Below, one piece after another: positions 1 through 9,774 of a DNA stretch of 64,000 nucleotides. Source of the stretch: Ephydatia muelleri (lineage: Eukaryota; Porifera; Demospongiae; Spongillida; Spongillidae); contig JABACO010000003.1 in NCBI GenBank assembly GCA_013339895.1, positions 9,528,909-9,592,908 of the forward strand, written 5' to 3'. Both the position numbers and the translations under genes were made by a program. The notes beneath the pieces are model-generated. The model did no database searches. It was not told the DNA's origin and saw only the letters and a list, made by a program, of their open reading frames with translations. The stretch's first letter is position 1, and the number at the start of each line of letters is the position of its first letter.

Positions 1-142
1 TACACATTGTAGGCTGTGATGATCCCATTGGGAACTGAGGGGTTAAAACTACATCACATTGACAGCAGAAGTGGAGAGTGCCAGAAGCTGAGGACTTGGA
101 ACGCCCAATGGTGCTGTGAAAGGGACCAAGATGTGACAACCA

Positions 143-176
143 TACACAAACACACACACACACACACACACACACA
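143..176. repeat. (CA)n microsatellite
   Basis: A dinucleotide CA run of about 17 units. It makes the short reading frames around it meaningless. The following 100 bases contain alternating purine/pyrimidine stretches such as tgtatgtacatgtacatgta. Confidence 0.95.
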
Positions 177-746
177 TGACAGTGTGTATGTACATGTACA
201 TGTATGTGAGTATGTGTGCGAGTGATACATGTGTGAATAGTATGCATGAATACATATGTTCACACACACACACGTGCCTCACATTGATTTTCATTGCAAT
301 TGCAGAGGGTGTGGCACCTACATGTACTTACACAGCATGCGGTGTGAGCAGGGCTAGAAATACAAGTGGTGGTCACAATAAATGGGTGGGGTATATACAA
401 TAATCGGAGATCAAACACTTCCAAAGGGTGGGGTTTCCCCAAGAAAGGTGTTCCCCCCAAAAGGTGCCCCCTATCCCACACATGTATCATACTGGATCAG
501 CAGGCTGTTTGGATTGGACAGTGCAGTCACAGCGTTCAGAGCAGTAGCATTGGGAGCAGCCTGGGATGTGGGCATGGCTTGTAATGTCTTCAAGCTGCTG
601 GAGTTGCTTTGGCCACACCCACCAGATGTGCAGGCCTGTACCAGTATGCATGCTGTAAACAGTTGTAGTCATATACAGTGTATGGTATTGGACAGGGCAG
701 GGATTTACCGCCCACCCCCTGGTTTGCCCCTAATTTGAATAACCCA
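177..746. other. Intergenic sequence without a recognisable gene
   Basis: No coding pattern or known domain was recognised on either strand. It contains a short C/G-rich stretch (about 420-475) with homopolymer runs of C and G. Confidence 0.5.
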
Positions 747-1090
747 GGGAGAAGGCCAACAGTACACCATATCCACACTCAACAAGGCCAACAGAATAGG
801 GAGAAGGCCAACAGTATAGGGAGAGAAGCCAACAGTATAGGGAGAAGACCAACAGTATAGGGAGAAGGCCAACTTTATAAAGACAAGGCAAACAGTATCG
901 GGAGAAGACCAGCAGTACAGGGAGAAGGCCATCAGTCTAACAATAATGGAAGAAGACCAACAGTATAAGGAGACGGGCAATTAATGGTTCGGGAGTAAAG
1001 GGAGAAGGCTACCACTGGTTACAGTACAGGGAGATGTCCATCATTATAGAGAGATGGCCAACTGTACTAGTATAGGGAGAAGGCCATATC
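747..1090. repeat. Degenerate ~20-bp minisatellite
   Basis: The phrase agggagaaggccaacagtat recurs about a dozen times with substitutions and small gaps, for example near 749, 798, 838, 858, 898, 918 and 1078. Spacing is irregular in the second half. No gene is seen in it. Confidence 0.85.
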
Positions 1091-1520
1091 TACTCCTTCC
1101 AAGATATGCACATAGGGCCGAACACTACCCACTGCCGAACATACCCTACGCTACTAAATTCACACAGTATACTCACCAAAACACCTGCGTCTCAGAAGAT
1201 GAAAGCAAGAAGGGCATACGTATATAGTTCGATCCCTGCATGCATCATTGTGCCTAATTGATGCGCTCCACATCTCCAGTGCAAGTGACAGCTGATAAGA
1301 TAATTTTAATTTGTGTATCGGTACAATTATAGTTGTATCAAATTGTCTTGATAGTTACATTACAGCCATTAAAGTTTATCCCCACTAGCTAGCCAACATA
1401 AATTTAATAAAATAAATGTCCTGGGGGGGGGGGGTATGGTGTAGAGGCTTTATGTCCTGGGGGGATACCTTGATATTAGTCATCAGTATAGGGGTGTACA
1501 ATTATATTATGGAATAGCCC
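1091..1520. other. Unique sequence, no gene seen
   Basis: Contains the phrase gccgaacactaccc near 1118, which resembles phrases at 62335-62400 and 62530 at the other end of the window. A G10 run lies near 1425-1435. No exon-like or coding signal recognised. Confidence 0.45.
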
Positions 1521-1529
1521 ATTCTTTCA

Positions 1530-2279
1530 TTGATAGTATTACTTCATGGCCACCCTCTCAAAGGAGTATGCATCAAACTTCAGAAGCATAATGCTGACAT
1601 TGTAACTGCTTACAGGCATATTGACCTTGCTATTGAAGAAGTATCTTACATGAGAGAAGATTTTGATAGTGTATGGAGTGAGTGGTTTGGAGAGGCTGAA
1701 TCATTGACTACTGACATAGGAGCAGTAATTACAATTCCTAGTATCAACAGCATCGTTCAAATGTTCCAGCTGATTCACCAAGTGAATATTATAAGAGATG
1801 TTTAGGTATTCCATTTATAGATAGTTTATTAAGTCAGATGAATGAACGATTTTCTATTGAAAATCGAGTTGCGCAATCACTGATGTCTCTATGCCCTTCA
1901 ATTATCTGCAAATTATGCCCGACTGAAGGATTCAGACGATCTGGCAAAGCAGCTGCTATTTTGGGAAGTTGATATGCCAAGCGCTGCTTGTCTAAAGCAA
2001 AAGCTAGTTCGCTGGAAACTCTTTTGGAACGAAGGCAGACGTGAAGACAAACCAGAGGATTTGATGGATGCATTGCCATATGCAGATGAAGACATTTTTC
2101 CAAACATTCGCCAACTAATTTTAATTGGATGTACGACACCGATTGGAACTTGTCAGGCAGAAAGGTCTTTTTCAGTTTTGAGACAAATAAAATCACACTT
2201 ACGTTCAACAATGACCGAAGACAGGCTGACAGGTCTAATCATGATGTCTATCCACCGTGCTGAGTGTTTGTCATTTTAA
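1530..2279 (+). pseudogene. hAT-superfamily transposase C-terminal fragment
   Basis: Two coding blocks (1530-1805 and 1974-2279) sit in broken frames. The second ends in the hAT C-terminal dimerisation motif, seen here as CQAERSFSVLRQIKSHLRS followed by TEDRLTGL. The upstream block (VTAYRHIDLAIEEV) fits the helical region that precedes it in hAT transposases of the DUF4371/ZMYM-like type. Stops and a frame change occur between 1806 and 1973. The N-terminal BED finger and catalytic core are absent, so this is a dead 3' remnant. Recognition of the dimerisation block is secure; the subfamily is an inference. Confidence 0.8.
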
Positions 2280-3139
2280 TAACGTTTCCGTTTGTCGTTA
2301 CAACGGAAACTGTTGTACCACGATTTGTGCAAGAAAAACCTAGGCGTTTGTTTTGCAAATCTATTTTGTTTGATGAGTCAGAAGATTAGACTGTTTATTT
2401 TATGTTCTTTTCATGGTTGGTGACAGATCTGCTCTCTTTGTGAGCTCTGCTGTTACTACGGGTTAGTGGCAGAAACGTTGTGATACTGTCAATGATGTAC
2501 ATGTATATGCAACTTTTCAATGCAAAGTTATCTAATAAAATGAACCAACAATACTCAGCAATTTCAATCAATGGTAAATGCTCAAAAATTATCTTCATTT
2601 GCAATTATTGAACAGTACATCTGCTTTCATATACCTGTACTTACACTACTGAGTTCATTTCTTTTGTGACAATATCTGAATCTGCAGGATTCAAAAGCAT
2701 GGTGTGGGGATAATCTCGATATGGCAACAACTGCAATGGGCCCTGCAAACAAAGTAAGCTTTGTCTCTACAAGAATGAATCATTTTAATCAGCACCTTTT
2801 AGACAATTCAGTACTTGGACATGTGGTTGAATGTGTTTGCTATGGGAATAATGCAGTGTGTCAGTACACTGCGTTGGCATGCTCTCCTCAAACTCTAGTT
2901 TTTTTAACATGCGGTCCATGAAAGAATGATACAACAAAGTGTGAACTGCACTATACAAAAAGTTGTCGCTGGTGTATTTTAAACCCAATTATTTATTTCT
3001 TGTCGTACCTTAATCACAGGTAGGGGCTTTGCAAGAATCATGAGTCAAGAATCGTGAGTTAAATGCTCTACAGATGCTAGAAGACCAGATCGACTTGATG
3101 CAACTTCTCATATTTGTTTGCCTTGATATGAATGTTAAT
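2280..3139. other. Sequence between TE copies, no gene recognised
   Basis: Short inverted words (gtttccgtttg / acaacggaaac near 2283-2312) may belong to the end of the hAT remnant. The reading frame at 2721-2921 has no recognisable domain and is probably chance. Confidence 0.4.
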
Positions 3140-3481
3140 TATGCCTATTATCAACTTAATAACTTTAATGGTTTACGAAATATATCTTCCTGAATAATTG
3201 ATTTTTTACCAAAAATTGCAACTTGGAGGGCTCACATCTTTGCCACCACAGTGCAGATGCTGGTATATCAGGCATCAAATTGAAGCTTCTTCTTAGCACA
3301 ACTGAACTTTGCAAATCATTTTTCAGGGTGATGAAAGGGTTAAAAATGAAACTTGTTTAATGTTTACTTTACAAAAAAGAGGTCACTTGCCATACGATAC
3401 TCAAGGATTTTATTTCACCATATAGTAGTCAATGACGGTCCCAATGTTTTCCAAAAGTTTGAGTATCGGTAACCCTTGGGC
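3140..3481. repeat. Dispersed repeat, second copy at 14080-14400
   Basis: This stretch matches 14080-14400 in the same orientation: shared phrases include aataactttaatggttta, tgaataatt, ggcatcaaatt and a run ending in aacccttggg versus aacccctgag. In both places the match runs straight on into the terminal-repeat sequence that starts at 3482 (left) or about 14400. The repeat therefore extends past the point where the inverted match with 10784-10915 stops. Confidence 0.7.
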
Positions 3482-3609
3482 ACCATGCGCAGCTAAACCT
3501 GAAGTCGCCATGTTTTTTTTTCAACTTGGTTGATTTAGCTCTAATCTAAAGTAAGTGTTTACGTTGTGGGGAGCAGTATTACGTAACCGTCTTACCACGG
3601 CTATCCAAA
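3482..3609. repeat. Left TIR of the 7.4 kb element
   Basis: Inverted match to 10784-10915. It includes a T9 tract (A9 on the other arm) and the phrase cgtcttaccacggctatcc. A diverged copy of the same sequence lies at about 14400-14530. Confidence 0.9.
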
Positions 3610-3836
3610 TTGTGGTTTATTTGACTCAGCAGTTTTTTTTTGTAACGAATCTTTGAGCGTTAAATAGAGGCAAACTTGTGCGAACGCCAGTGTTCAGCCA
3701 TGAGCAGTTATTGGAGTCGATAGTCCAGTGCTGCCAACCCTCCCGGCTAATCCTTGAGTCTCAAGGTTTTCAATCATATCTCAAGGTTTCAAGGGAAGTG
3801 GTCCGATTCTCAAGGTTTTTAAAGCCACCCATAAGT

Positions 3837-3946
3837 TAGTCTCGTACCCAGACCCACCATGACGTAAGCGTTTATCGCTTACAGTAGTAGTGTTTATACT
3901 GTAAGCGATAAACGCTTACGTCATGGTGGGTCTGGGTACGAGACTA
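3837..3946. mobile_element. Perfect-hairpin MITE (Mutator-like target duplication)
   Basis: Arms at 3838-3886 and 3897-3945 are perfect 49-bp inverted repeats around a 10-base loop; with the flanking T/A the ends read TAGTCTCGTACCCAGACCC. The flanks are cccataagt (3828-3836) and cccataagt (3948-3956), a 9-bp direct repeat with one extra C on the right. Nine-base duplications are typical of Mutator-like elements. No coding capacity. A related sequence sits at 60466-60542. Confidence 0.9.
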
Positions 3947-4105
3947 CCCCATAAGTAACATCATAGACACTAAGGACTGTGATAGCTACTTCATGACGTA
4001 GCAATTAATGTACGGTCGTGTGTACGCGTACTATGGTCGACCGGTCTATAGCGTAGTAACAATAACAAAACTATACAGTTATGGCGGAAAAAACGAAACG
4101 TACGA

Positions 4106-6270
4106 ATGTTGTCTCCATCCAATTCCGAACCAAGCGATTCTGATAGTGTGCTAGAAAGCCAGCCTGGTCCATCAAAACACAGTGCCAAAAAGCGCAAGAT
4201 GAAGTACAAGAGCAAATTTTCAAAGGAGTGGACAAAGACCTGGCTGCGCTACCTGGAGATATCCATTCTTTTTCATGTATTGTATGCTCTAGGAGAGTAT
4301 CCTGTCAGTACCAGGGAGTGCGTGACGTGAAAGATCACATTAGTTCTGAAATTCATCAAACATTAGCAAAGGAAGCACTGTCTCAGCCAAAGCTTTCATT
4401 TCCATCCGTTGATCCACTTAAACAGAAGGTAAGATGCAAAAACTGATGTACACGTAACTACTGCTAATACCTTTATCCTAAGGTTACTCGAGCAGAAGTG
4501 AAAATGACAAATGTTTTAGTTCAGCACAATATACCATTCTCCGTTGCTGATGATCTGAGACCATTGTTTCGCAATATTTTCCCAGACAGCCAAATTGCAA
4601 AAGCATATGCAAGTGGCAGAACAAAAACACTTGCATACTTAATAATGCGATTGCTCCACACTTCACTGATATATATTCTGCTATCACCACTAGAGTTATT
4701 GCACTATGGTTAAAGTGTACACTTCAATTTACTGTTTCAGCTTTACTTGTGGAAGTAATGAAAGAGAAACCTTTTGTTTATTGATTGATGGGTCCAATGA
4801 CACTGGCATTGAGAAACTTAATCCACTTACTGTCAGAATATATGATGACAATCAAAGGCAAGTTGTAACCGTGCTTCTAGACCTGTGCACTACTAGTGGA
4901 TGTGATTGCGGTACTGCTGACATAATTTTTCAAACGATTGACTCAATCATGAGTCAGTATGACATATCATGGGGACAATGCATTGGATTTTGAGTTGACA
5001 ATACATCTGTCAATGTAGGAGTGGATAAGTCAATAATGACACATGTTAAAGCCAAAAATGACTCTTGTTATTTCATGGGATGTCCTTGTCATATTATTGT
5101 GCATAATATTGCTTGTAAGGATTCCAATGCCTTTACCAAAATATCTGGTTTTGATGTTGAAGATTTATGCATTGATGCATTTTATTGGTTTGATAAAAGT
5201 ACAAAGCGGAAAGGAGTTTTACAAGAATTCTGCACATTCTGTGATATGGAATATAGTGAAATAGTCAAGTTTGTTAGTGTTAGATGGCTTAGCCTTGATG
5301 CAGCAATAAATAGAATTCTTTATATCCATCTTTGAGAAGTTATTTTTTGTCTGAATCAGAGTCACAAGAACGATTCAAAAGACTGGCTAAGGCATTTGGA
5401 AATCCATTGACTGAAATCTATTTACTTTTTTTTCAATCTGTTCTGCCAACATTCAATAGGTTCAATCTCTTCTTACAGTGTGAAGAACCTTCAATATTTC
5501 TTGTTGCAGATGGAATACAAAGCTTTTTAAAAACATCATTAGGAAGATTTTTGACTATTGAATCTATTGTTTCAGCAGATCATATTGAAAATGTTGATTT
5601 TATGAATCCAAACAACCATTTACACAATGATGTATCAGTTGGTATGATTACAAAGCAGTGCCTACATAAATGTTTGGAAAATGGTGATATTACTCCACAA
5701 GATATAAAAGTATTTTATTCCTCTGTACATGAGCTTTTCACTGAAAGTGTTACATATGCACTAAAGAAGTTGCCAGTCAGGGACACATTATTACAACATG
5801 CTAGATTTTTGAATGTAATGGAGAAAGTAAAACACACATTTTCTTCTGTTGAGTATTTTTGCGAAAAGTATAGTACTTTATTTAAGTTTACACCAACAAT
5901 AATGGACTCTCTACATGAGGAGTTTATAGAATACCAAGTTTTGGACAATGCTGTTTTAACAGAAGCTCAATGGAATGAAGCTCTTGTCTGTGTTAGTGGT
6001 GCTGATGATGATACACCAGGAACAAAATACTATAGAATGGATATAATATGGGGATTTATTTCAGAACTTAAGAGAGTTGATGCTTATCAATGGTAGCAAA
6101 GTTGGTCTTATGTATTCCACATAGCAATGCTGGAGAGGAGCGTGTTTTTAATCTCATTAAATTGAACAAAACTCCCCATCAAGAAACTCTTTAAATCCTG
6201 ATGGTACAGTCATCAATAGTTCAAGTCAAACTTGCAAATCGATGTGATCCTGCTGCATAGGAACCTTCCC
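4106..6270 (+). pseudogene. hAT transposase (C17orf113/ZNF862-like type), frameshifted
   Basis: In order: a basic N-terminus (4106-4230), a zinc-finger-like block with CIVCSRR...DHISSEIH (4228-4430), a short region that looks spliced (4440-4490), then RNase-H-like transposase blocks. These include LLIDGSNDTGIEKL (4770-4820), the first catalytic-Asp region, and DVEDLCIDAFYWFDKS (5150-5210). The long open block 5332-6096 is followed in another frame by the hAT C-terminal phrase IPHSNAGEERVF near 6110-6150. In-frame stops or shifts occur near 4430, 4690, 4993, 5335 and 6096. Intact relatives use a BED-type finger for DNA binding and a DDE core for cut-and-paste transposition. This copy cannot make a full protein. 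Confidence 0.85.
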
Positions 6271-6651
6271 CGGAACTGTTGAAATCTGCAAAGAAAGCAA
6301 CAAAACAATATAACGATGAGCACAGAATGAAAAATCCATAGCTATATATAGTGTAGTTCATTTATCATTGCATTTACAGTATTAAATTTGTTTGAAACAC
6401 ATACCTCTGTATTATATTATAATATTATATTTGGCAATTGTAGAGGAACTTAAAAAGATGCAATGTAAATTGGTGGTAGCTATATAGATGGAACAGCGAG
6501 GATACAGAGCATGTGTTCTCAATATATGGACCATTTTATAAATCTCAAGGTTTTGTATTATGGCAGGTTGGCAGCCCTGCGATACTGTTGCGATCCTTTC
6601 AAGCACCATCGGTGCCGTATATACTCGCACCTTTGAGTTGTACCAGCATCA

Positions 6652-8999
6652 TTGATTGCAGAACACCCATCTCTCTCGCTACAAAGTGGAGTCGTAGCTT
6701 GCTGCAATTGTCTAAAAGCAATACGTGAGTGTTCTCCTGAGTCCAGAGCTCCTGATGTACCTTTATCAGGTCCTAGCAACGAACATGCTGGTTCTAGCAA
6801 CGAACGTGCTGGTCCTAGCAACGAACGTGCCGGTCCTAGCAATGAACGTGCCGGTCCTAGCAACGAACGTGCCGGTCCTAGCAACGAACGTGCAGGTCCT
6901 AGCAACGAACGTGCAGGTCCTGGCAACGAACGTGTTGGTTCTAGTGACCAAGAGCATCTCCCAGTACCATTCCAAGCACACCAACTCTTTCTGAAAATAG
7001 TGATGATGACAGTGATGCCGTACCTGATCTACTTACGCTTAATGAAACACTTTCCACTCATGGAATCTCTCCTGTCCACAACAAGAAACGTCTGCGGTGT
7101 AAAAGTTATGTCTCACAAAAAGTAAGAAAGAAGTGGTAAAAAGTGTGCAGCTTGCTGTGGGTACCAATTCAGAATTTGTGCATCAAGATGATGGTGCAGA
7201 AGTGATAAAGCAGCTAAAGGAGAAGTTTGTTTCAACCAAATCAAGGGTGAGCGGATAAGAATATTAACAGTTCTGCCAAAGAGTTGGTCTATACGCAATA
7301 TTATGGACAACTTTGATTGTACCTTTTACCAAGCAAGGTTGGCTAAGAAGATTGTAGAAGACAAAGGGGTTATGTCTAGTCCAAATGCAAAGGCCAGAAA
7401 ATCACTATCTGAAGACACTGTAAAATTAGTTCAAGCCTTTTACTACCATGATGACATCAGCCGGGTGATGCCTGGGAAAAAGGATTTTGTATCAGCTAGA
7501 AATGAAAATGGAGAAAAAGAGCACTGCCAGAAGAGACTTGTGCTATGTAATCTGAGGGAAGCTTATAAACAATTCAAAACACAGCATCCAGATGTTAAGG
7601 TTGGATTCTCTAAGTTTGCTGAACTGAGACCAAAAGAATGTGTGTTGGCAGGAGCCACTGGTACTCACTCAGTATGTGTGTGTGTTATTCACCAGAATGT
7701 AAAGCTAATGATGGCAGGTGGCAGGTTGGAGGCACTAACCAATGGCTGGTTTACACACTACACAGATTGCTTGGCAGCCATCCAGTGTGAGCCTCCTAGT
7801 TATAAGTGTGTCTCTGGGACATGCACAGAATGCCCTGGAGCAGAGGCACTGAAGGAGGAGCTTGAAGCAGCCATGGAGGAGAATGGTGTAGAAACTGTGC
7901 AGTACAACCAGTGGACAAACACTGATCGTGCTAATCTTGAGACCCGTATTGCACCTGTTGAAGAATTTCTTGATGTGTTCATGGCCACATTGAAGAAGCT
8001 GCAATTGCATGATTTATTGCAAAGAATCAAGCCAAGTTTCTGGCAGAGAGGAAGGAGAGCCTCACACCTGGAGAGTATATTGTAATTGCTGACTTCTCAG
8101 AGAATTACAGTTTTGTTGTTCAAGATGAGATACAATCTTTTCATTGGAACAATTTACAAGCAACTGTACATCCATTCCTTTGCTACTATAAGAATGCTGA
8201 TGGAAAGCTACAAAGTGTCTGTTTCACCATCATTTCTGAGAATAAAGAACATAACACAATTGCTGTGCACCTGTTCCAGCGGAAATTAGTAGCATTCCTG
8301 ACAGAGCATTTAGGAGCAAAGCCTAAGAAAATTATCTACATGTACATGTCAGATGGCTGTGCTGGTCAGTACAAGAACTGCTACAACTTCACCAACTTGT
8401 GTCATCATCAGGAAGATTTTGGAATTCCAGCAGAGTGGCATTTCTTTGCTACTTCTCATGGCAAATCAGCTGCAGATGGTATAGCAGGAACAGTGAAAAG
8501 GACTGCATCCAAAGCTAGTTTGCAACATCCATACAAAGACCAAATATTGACACCAAGTCAACTATACCAATGTTTTTCAAAGGAGATCACTTTGCATATG
8601 CAACCTTGCACGAGCATGAAGATGAAGCAAAGTTTCTGACAGAGAGATTTCTGCACAGCAGGACGGTTCCTGGAACACAATCGCTTCACTGTTTCATTCC
8701 CAATTCAATATCTACTGCCAAAGTGAAACCATATTCAAATGGTTCAATGACAAGAATTGAAAGGGTTACTTCAGTTACTTCAGCACGAATTCAGGCCCTT
8801 TCACCCATCCATCAAAGGTTATGTCACAGTACTATACGAACAAATATGTTGGCTTGGCTATGTTATGAAAGCGGATCTAGAAGAAAAAATTGTTGAAGTA
8901 AATTTTCTTCATCCACAACTACCAGCTAAGTCTTACATGTACCCACAACAGCAGGATATCTTGGAGGTGGGGACCCAACAGACATTCTTACCCTTGTGA
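6652..8999 (+). pseudogene. Sola-like transposase pseudogene, copy 1
   Basis: Blocks in order: a Cys pair (VACCNCLK, 6690s); a Ser/Pro linker expanded as eight 7-aa repeats (GPSNERA); a long block 7303-8085 with SRVMPGKKDF, KFAELRPKEC and CVCVIHQNVKLM; then, after a frame change near 8030, IADFSENYSF (about 8090), SDGCAGQYKN (about 8350), EWHFFATSHGK (about 8432) and a C-terminal tail to 8999. The two Asp motifs look like catalytic residues of a DDE/D-type transposase. Frame changes occur near 7120-7300, 8030-8090, 8570-8640 and 8760-8890. The same protein is encoded at 29100-31526. The family was recognised from its conserved blocks, which recur in many invertebrate genomes; the superfamily name is an inference. 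Confidence 0.75.
6769..6941 (+). repeat. 21-bp in-frame minisatellite in transposase linker
   Basis: About eight copies of a 21-bp unit (ggtcctagcaacgaacgtgc plus one base), giving a tandem GPSNERA heptapeptide. Units differ by one or two bases. Copy 2 of the same transposase (28420-32061) has no such expansion, so the array is specific to this copy or lineage. Confidence 0.95.
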
Positions 9000-9104
9000 G
9001 TCCGGCAACAGCTACTGGACGAACATACTCCTTGACACCAATGGAAACCAGTATGGCAATGACAGCACTTACATAGCACAACATGATTTATTGTAAGGTG
9101 CATC
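9000..9104. other. Spacer between transposase remnant and tandem repeat
   Basis: Follows the last stop of the transposase. No coding or RNA feature recognised. Confidence 0.4.
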
Positions 9105-9482
9105 CATGAAAAATCCATTGTTGCTCAGATACACATGTACATGTAGCTCTGGTGCACTCGTGAAGAAAAGTCGGTTGTTGCTCAGATAACTCTGGTGCAC
9201 CCGTGAAGATAAAAGTCGATTGTTGCTCAGATATACATGTACATGTAGCTCTGGTGCACTCGTGAAGAAAAGTCGGTTGTTGCTCAGATAGCTCTGGTGC
9301 ACACATGAAGATAAAAGTCGATTGATGCTCAGATATACATGTACATGTAGCTCTGGTGCACTCATGAAGAAAAGTCGGTTGTTGCTCAGATAACTCTGGT
9401 GCACCCGTGAAGATAAAAGTCGATTGTTGCTCAGATATACATGTACATGTAGCTCTGGTGCACTCTTGAAGAAAAGAGCTCA
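9105..9482. repeat. 102-bp tandem repeat, ~3.7 copies
   Basis: The phrase acatgtacatgtagctctg recurs at about 9133, 9235, 9337 and 9439, a 102-bp period. Each unit is itself two related halves (57 + 45 bp) beginning with ttgctcagat and ending gtgcac(c/t)cgtgaag. It lies between the 3' ends of two convergently oriented coding regions of the Sola-like element. Confidence 0.9.
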
Positions 9483-9774
9483 GATAACTTACAGTGTACT
9501 GTGTTTTGGGAGGTTTGCTAGCTGTTTATATCGTGTTGAATCAAAAGTTCTTTTAAGAACTCGTTTGTCAGCTTGTCCTCACAATCTATTGAGGTAACAT
9601 TCTGACAAACGTTACATTTACACAAGAAGTTACACCTTAGCAAAGCTTTATTATCATAACAAAGAAGTGATCACCTGGGTACAAGCACATGTAAATGTTT
9701 TGAAAGAGTACGCATACTAATGGTAAAAAAAACGGTTGTTGTCCTGCCCAAGTGTCTGGCATAGGTCTAGCTGT
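9483..9774. other. Spacer within the Sola-like element
   Basis: No gene seen. Contains a short inverted pair around 9552-9585 (aagaactcgtttgtcagc) and AT-rich sequence. Confidence 0.35.

Larger units (their letters stand above)
3726..6579 (+). mobile_element. hAT DNA transposon nested in the Sola-like element
   Basis: The ends are CAGTGCTGCCAACC at 3726 and GGTTGGCAGCCCTG ending at 6579, the CAG...CTG termini typical of hAT. Flanking octamers are cgatagtc (3718-3725) and cgatactg (6580-6587), an 8-bp target duplication with two mismatches, as expected of hAT. Both ends also share the subterminal phrase tctcaaggtttt. The interior encodes a broken transposase (4106-6270). The element is 2854 bp and itself carries a hairpin MITE. 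Confidence 0.9.

Noticed and set aside
143-176. CRISPR-like regular repeats at several places (747-1090, 9105-9482, 34795-36332)
   Set aside because: Units are contiguous with no unique spacers, and the sequence is clearly eukaryotic.
9069-9404. Minus-strand 111-codon ORF (repeated SNNRLLSS and APELHVHV units)
   Set aside because: It is only the translation of the 102-bp tandem repeat, whose period is divisible by three. No start context, domain or non-repeat part supports a gene.
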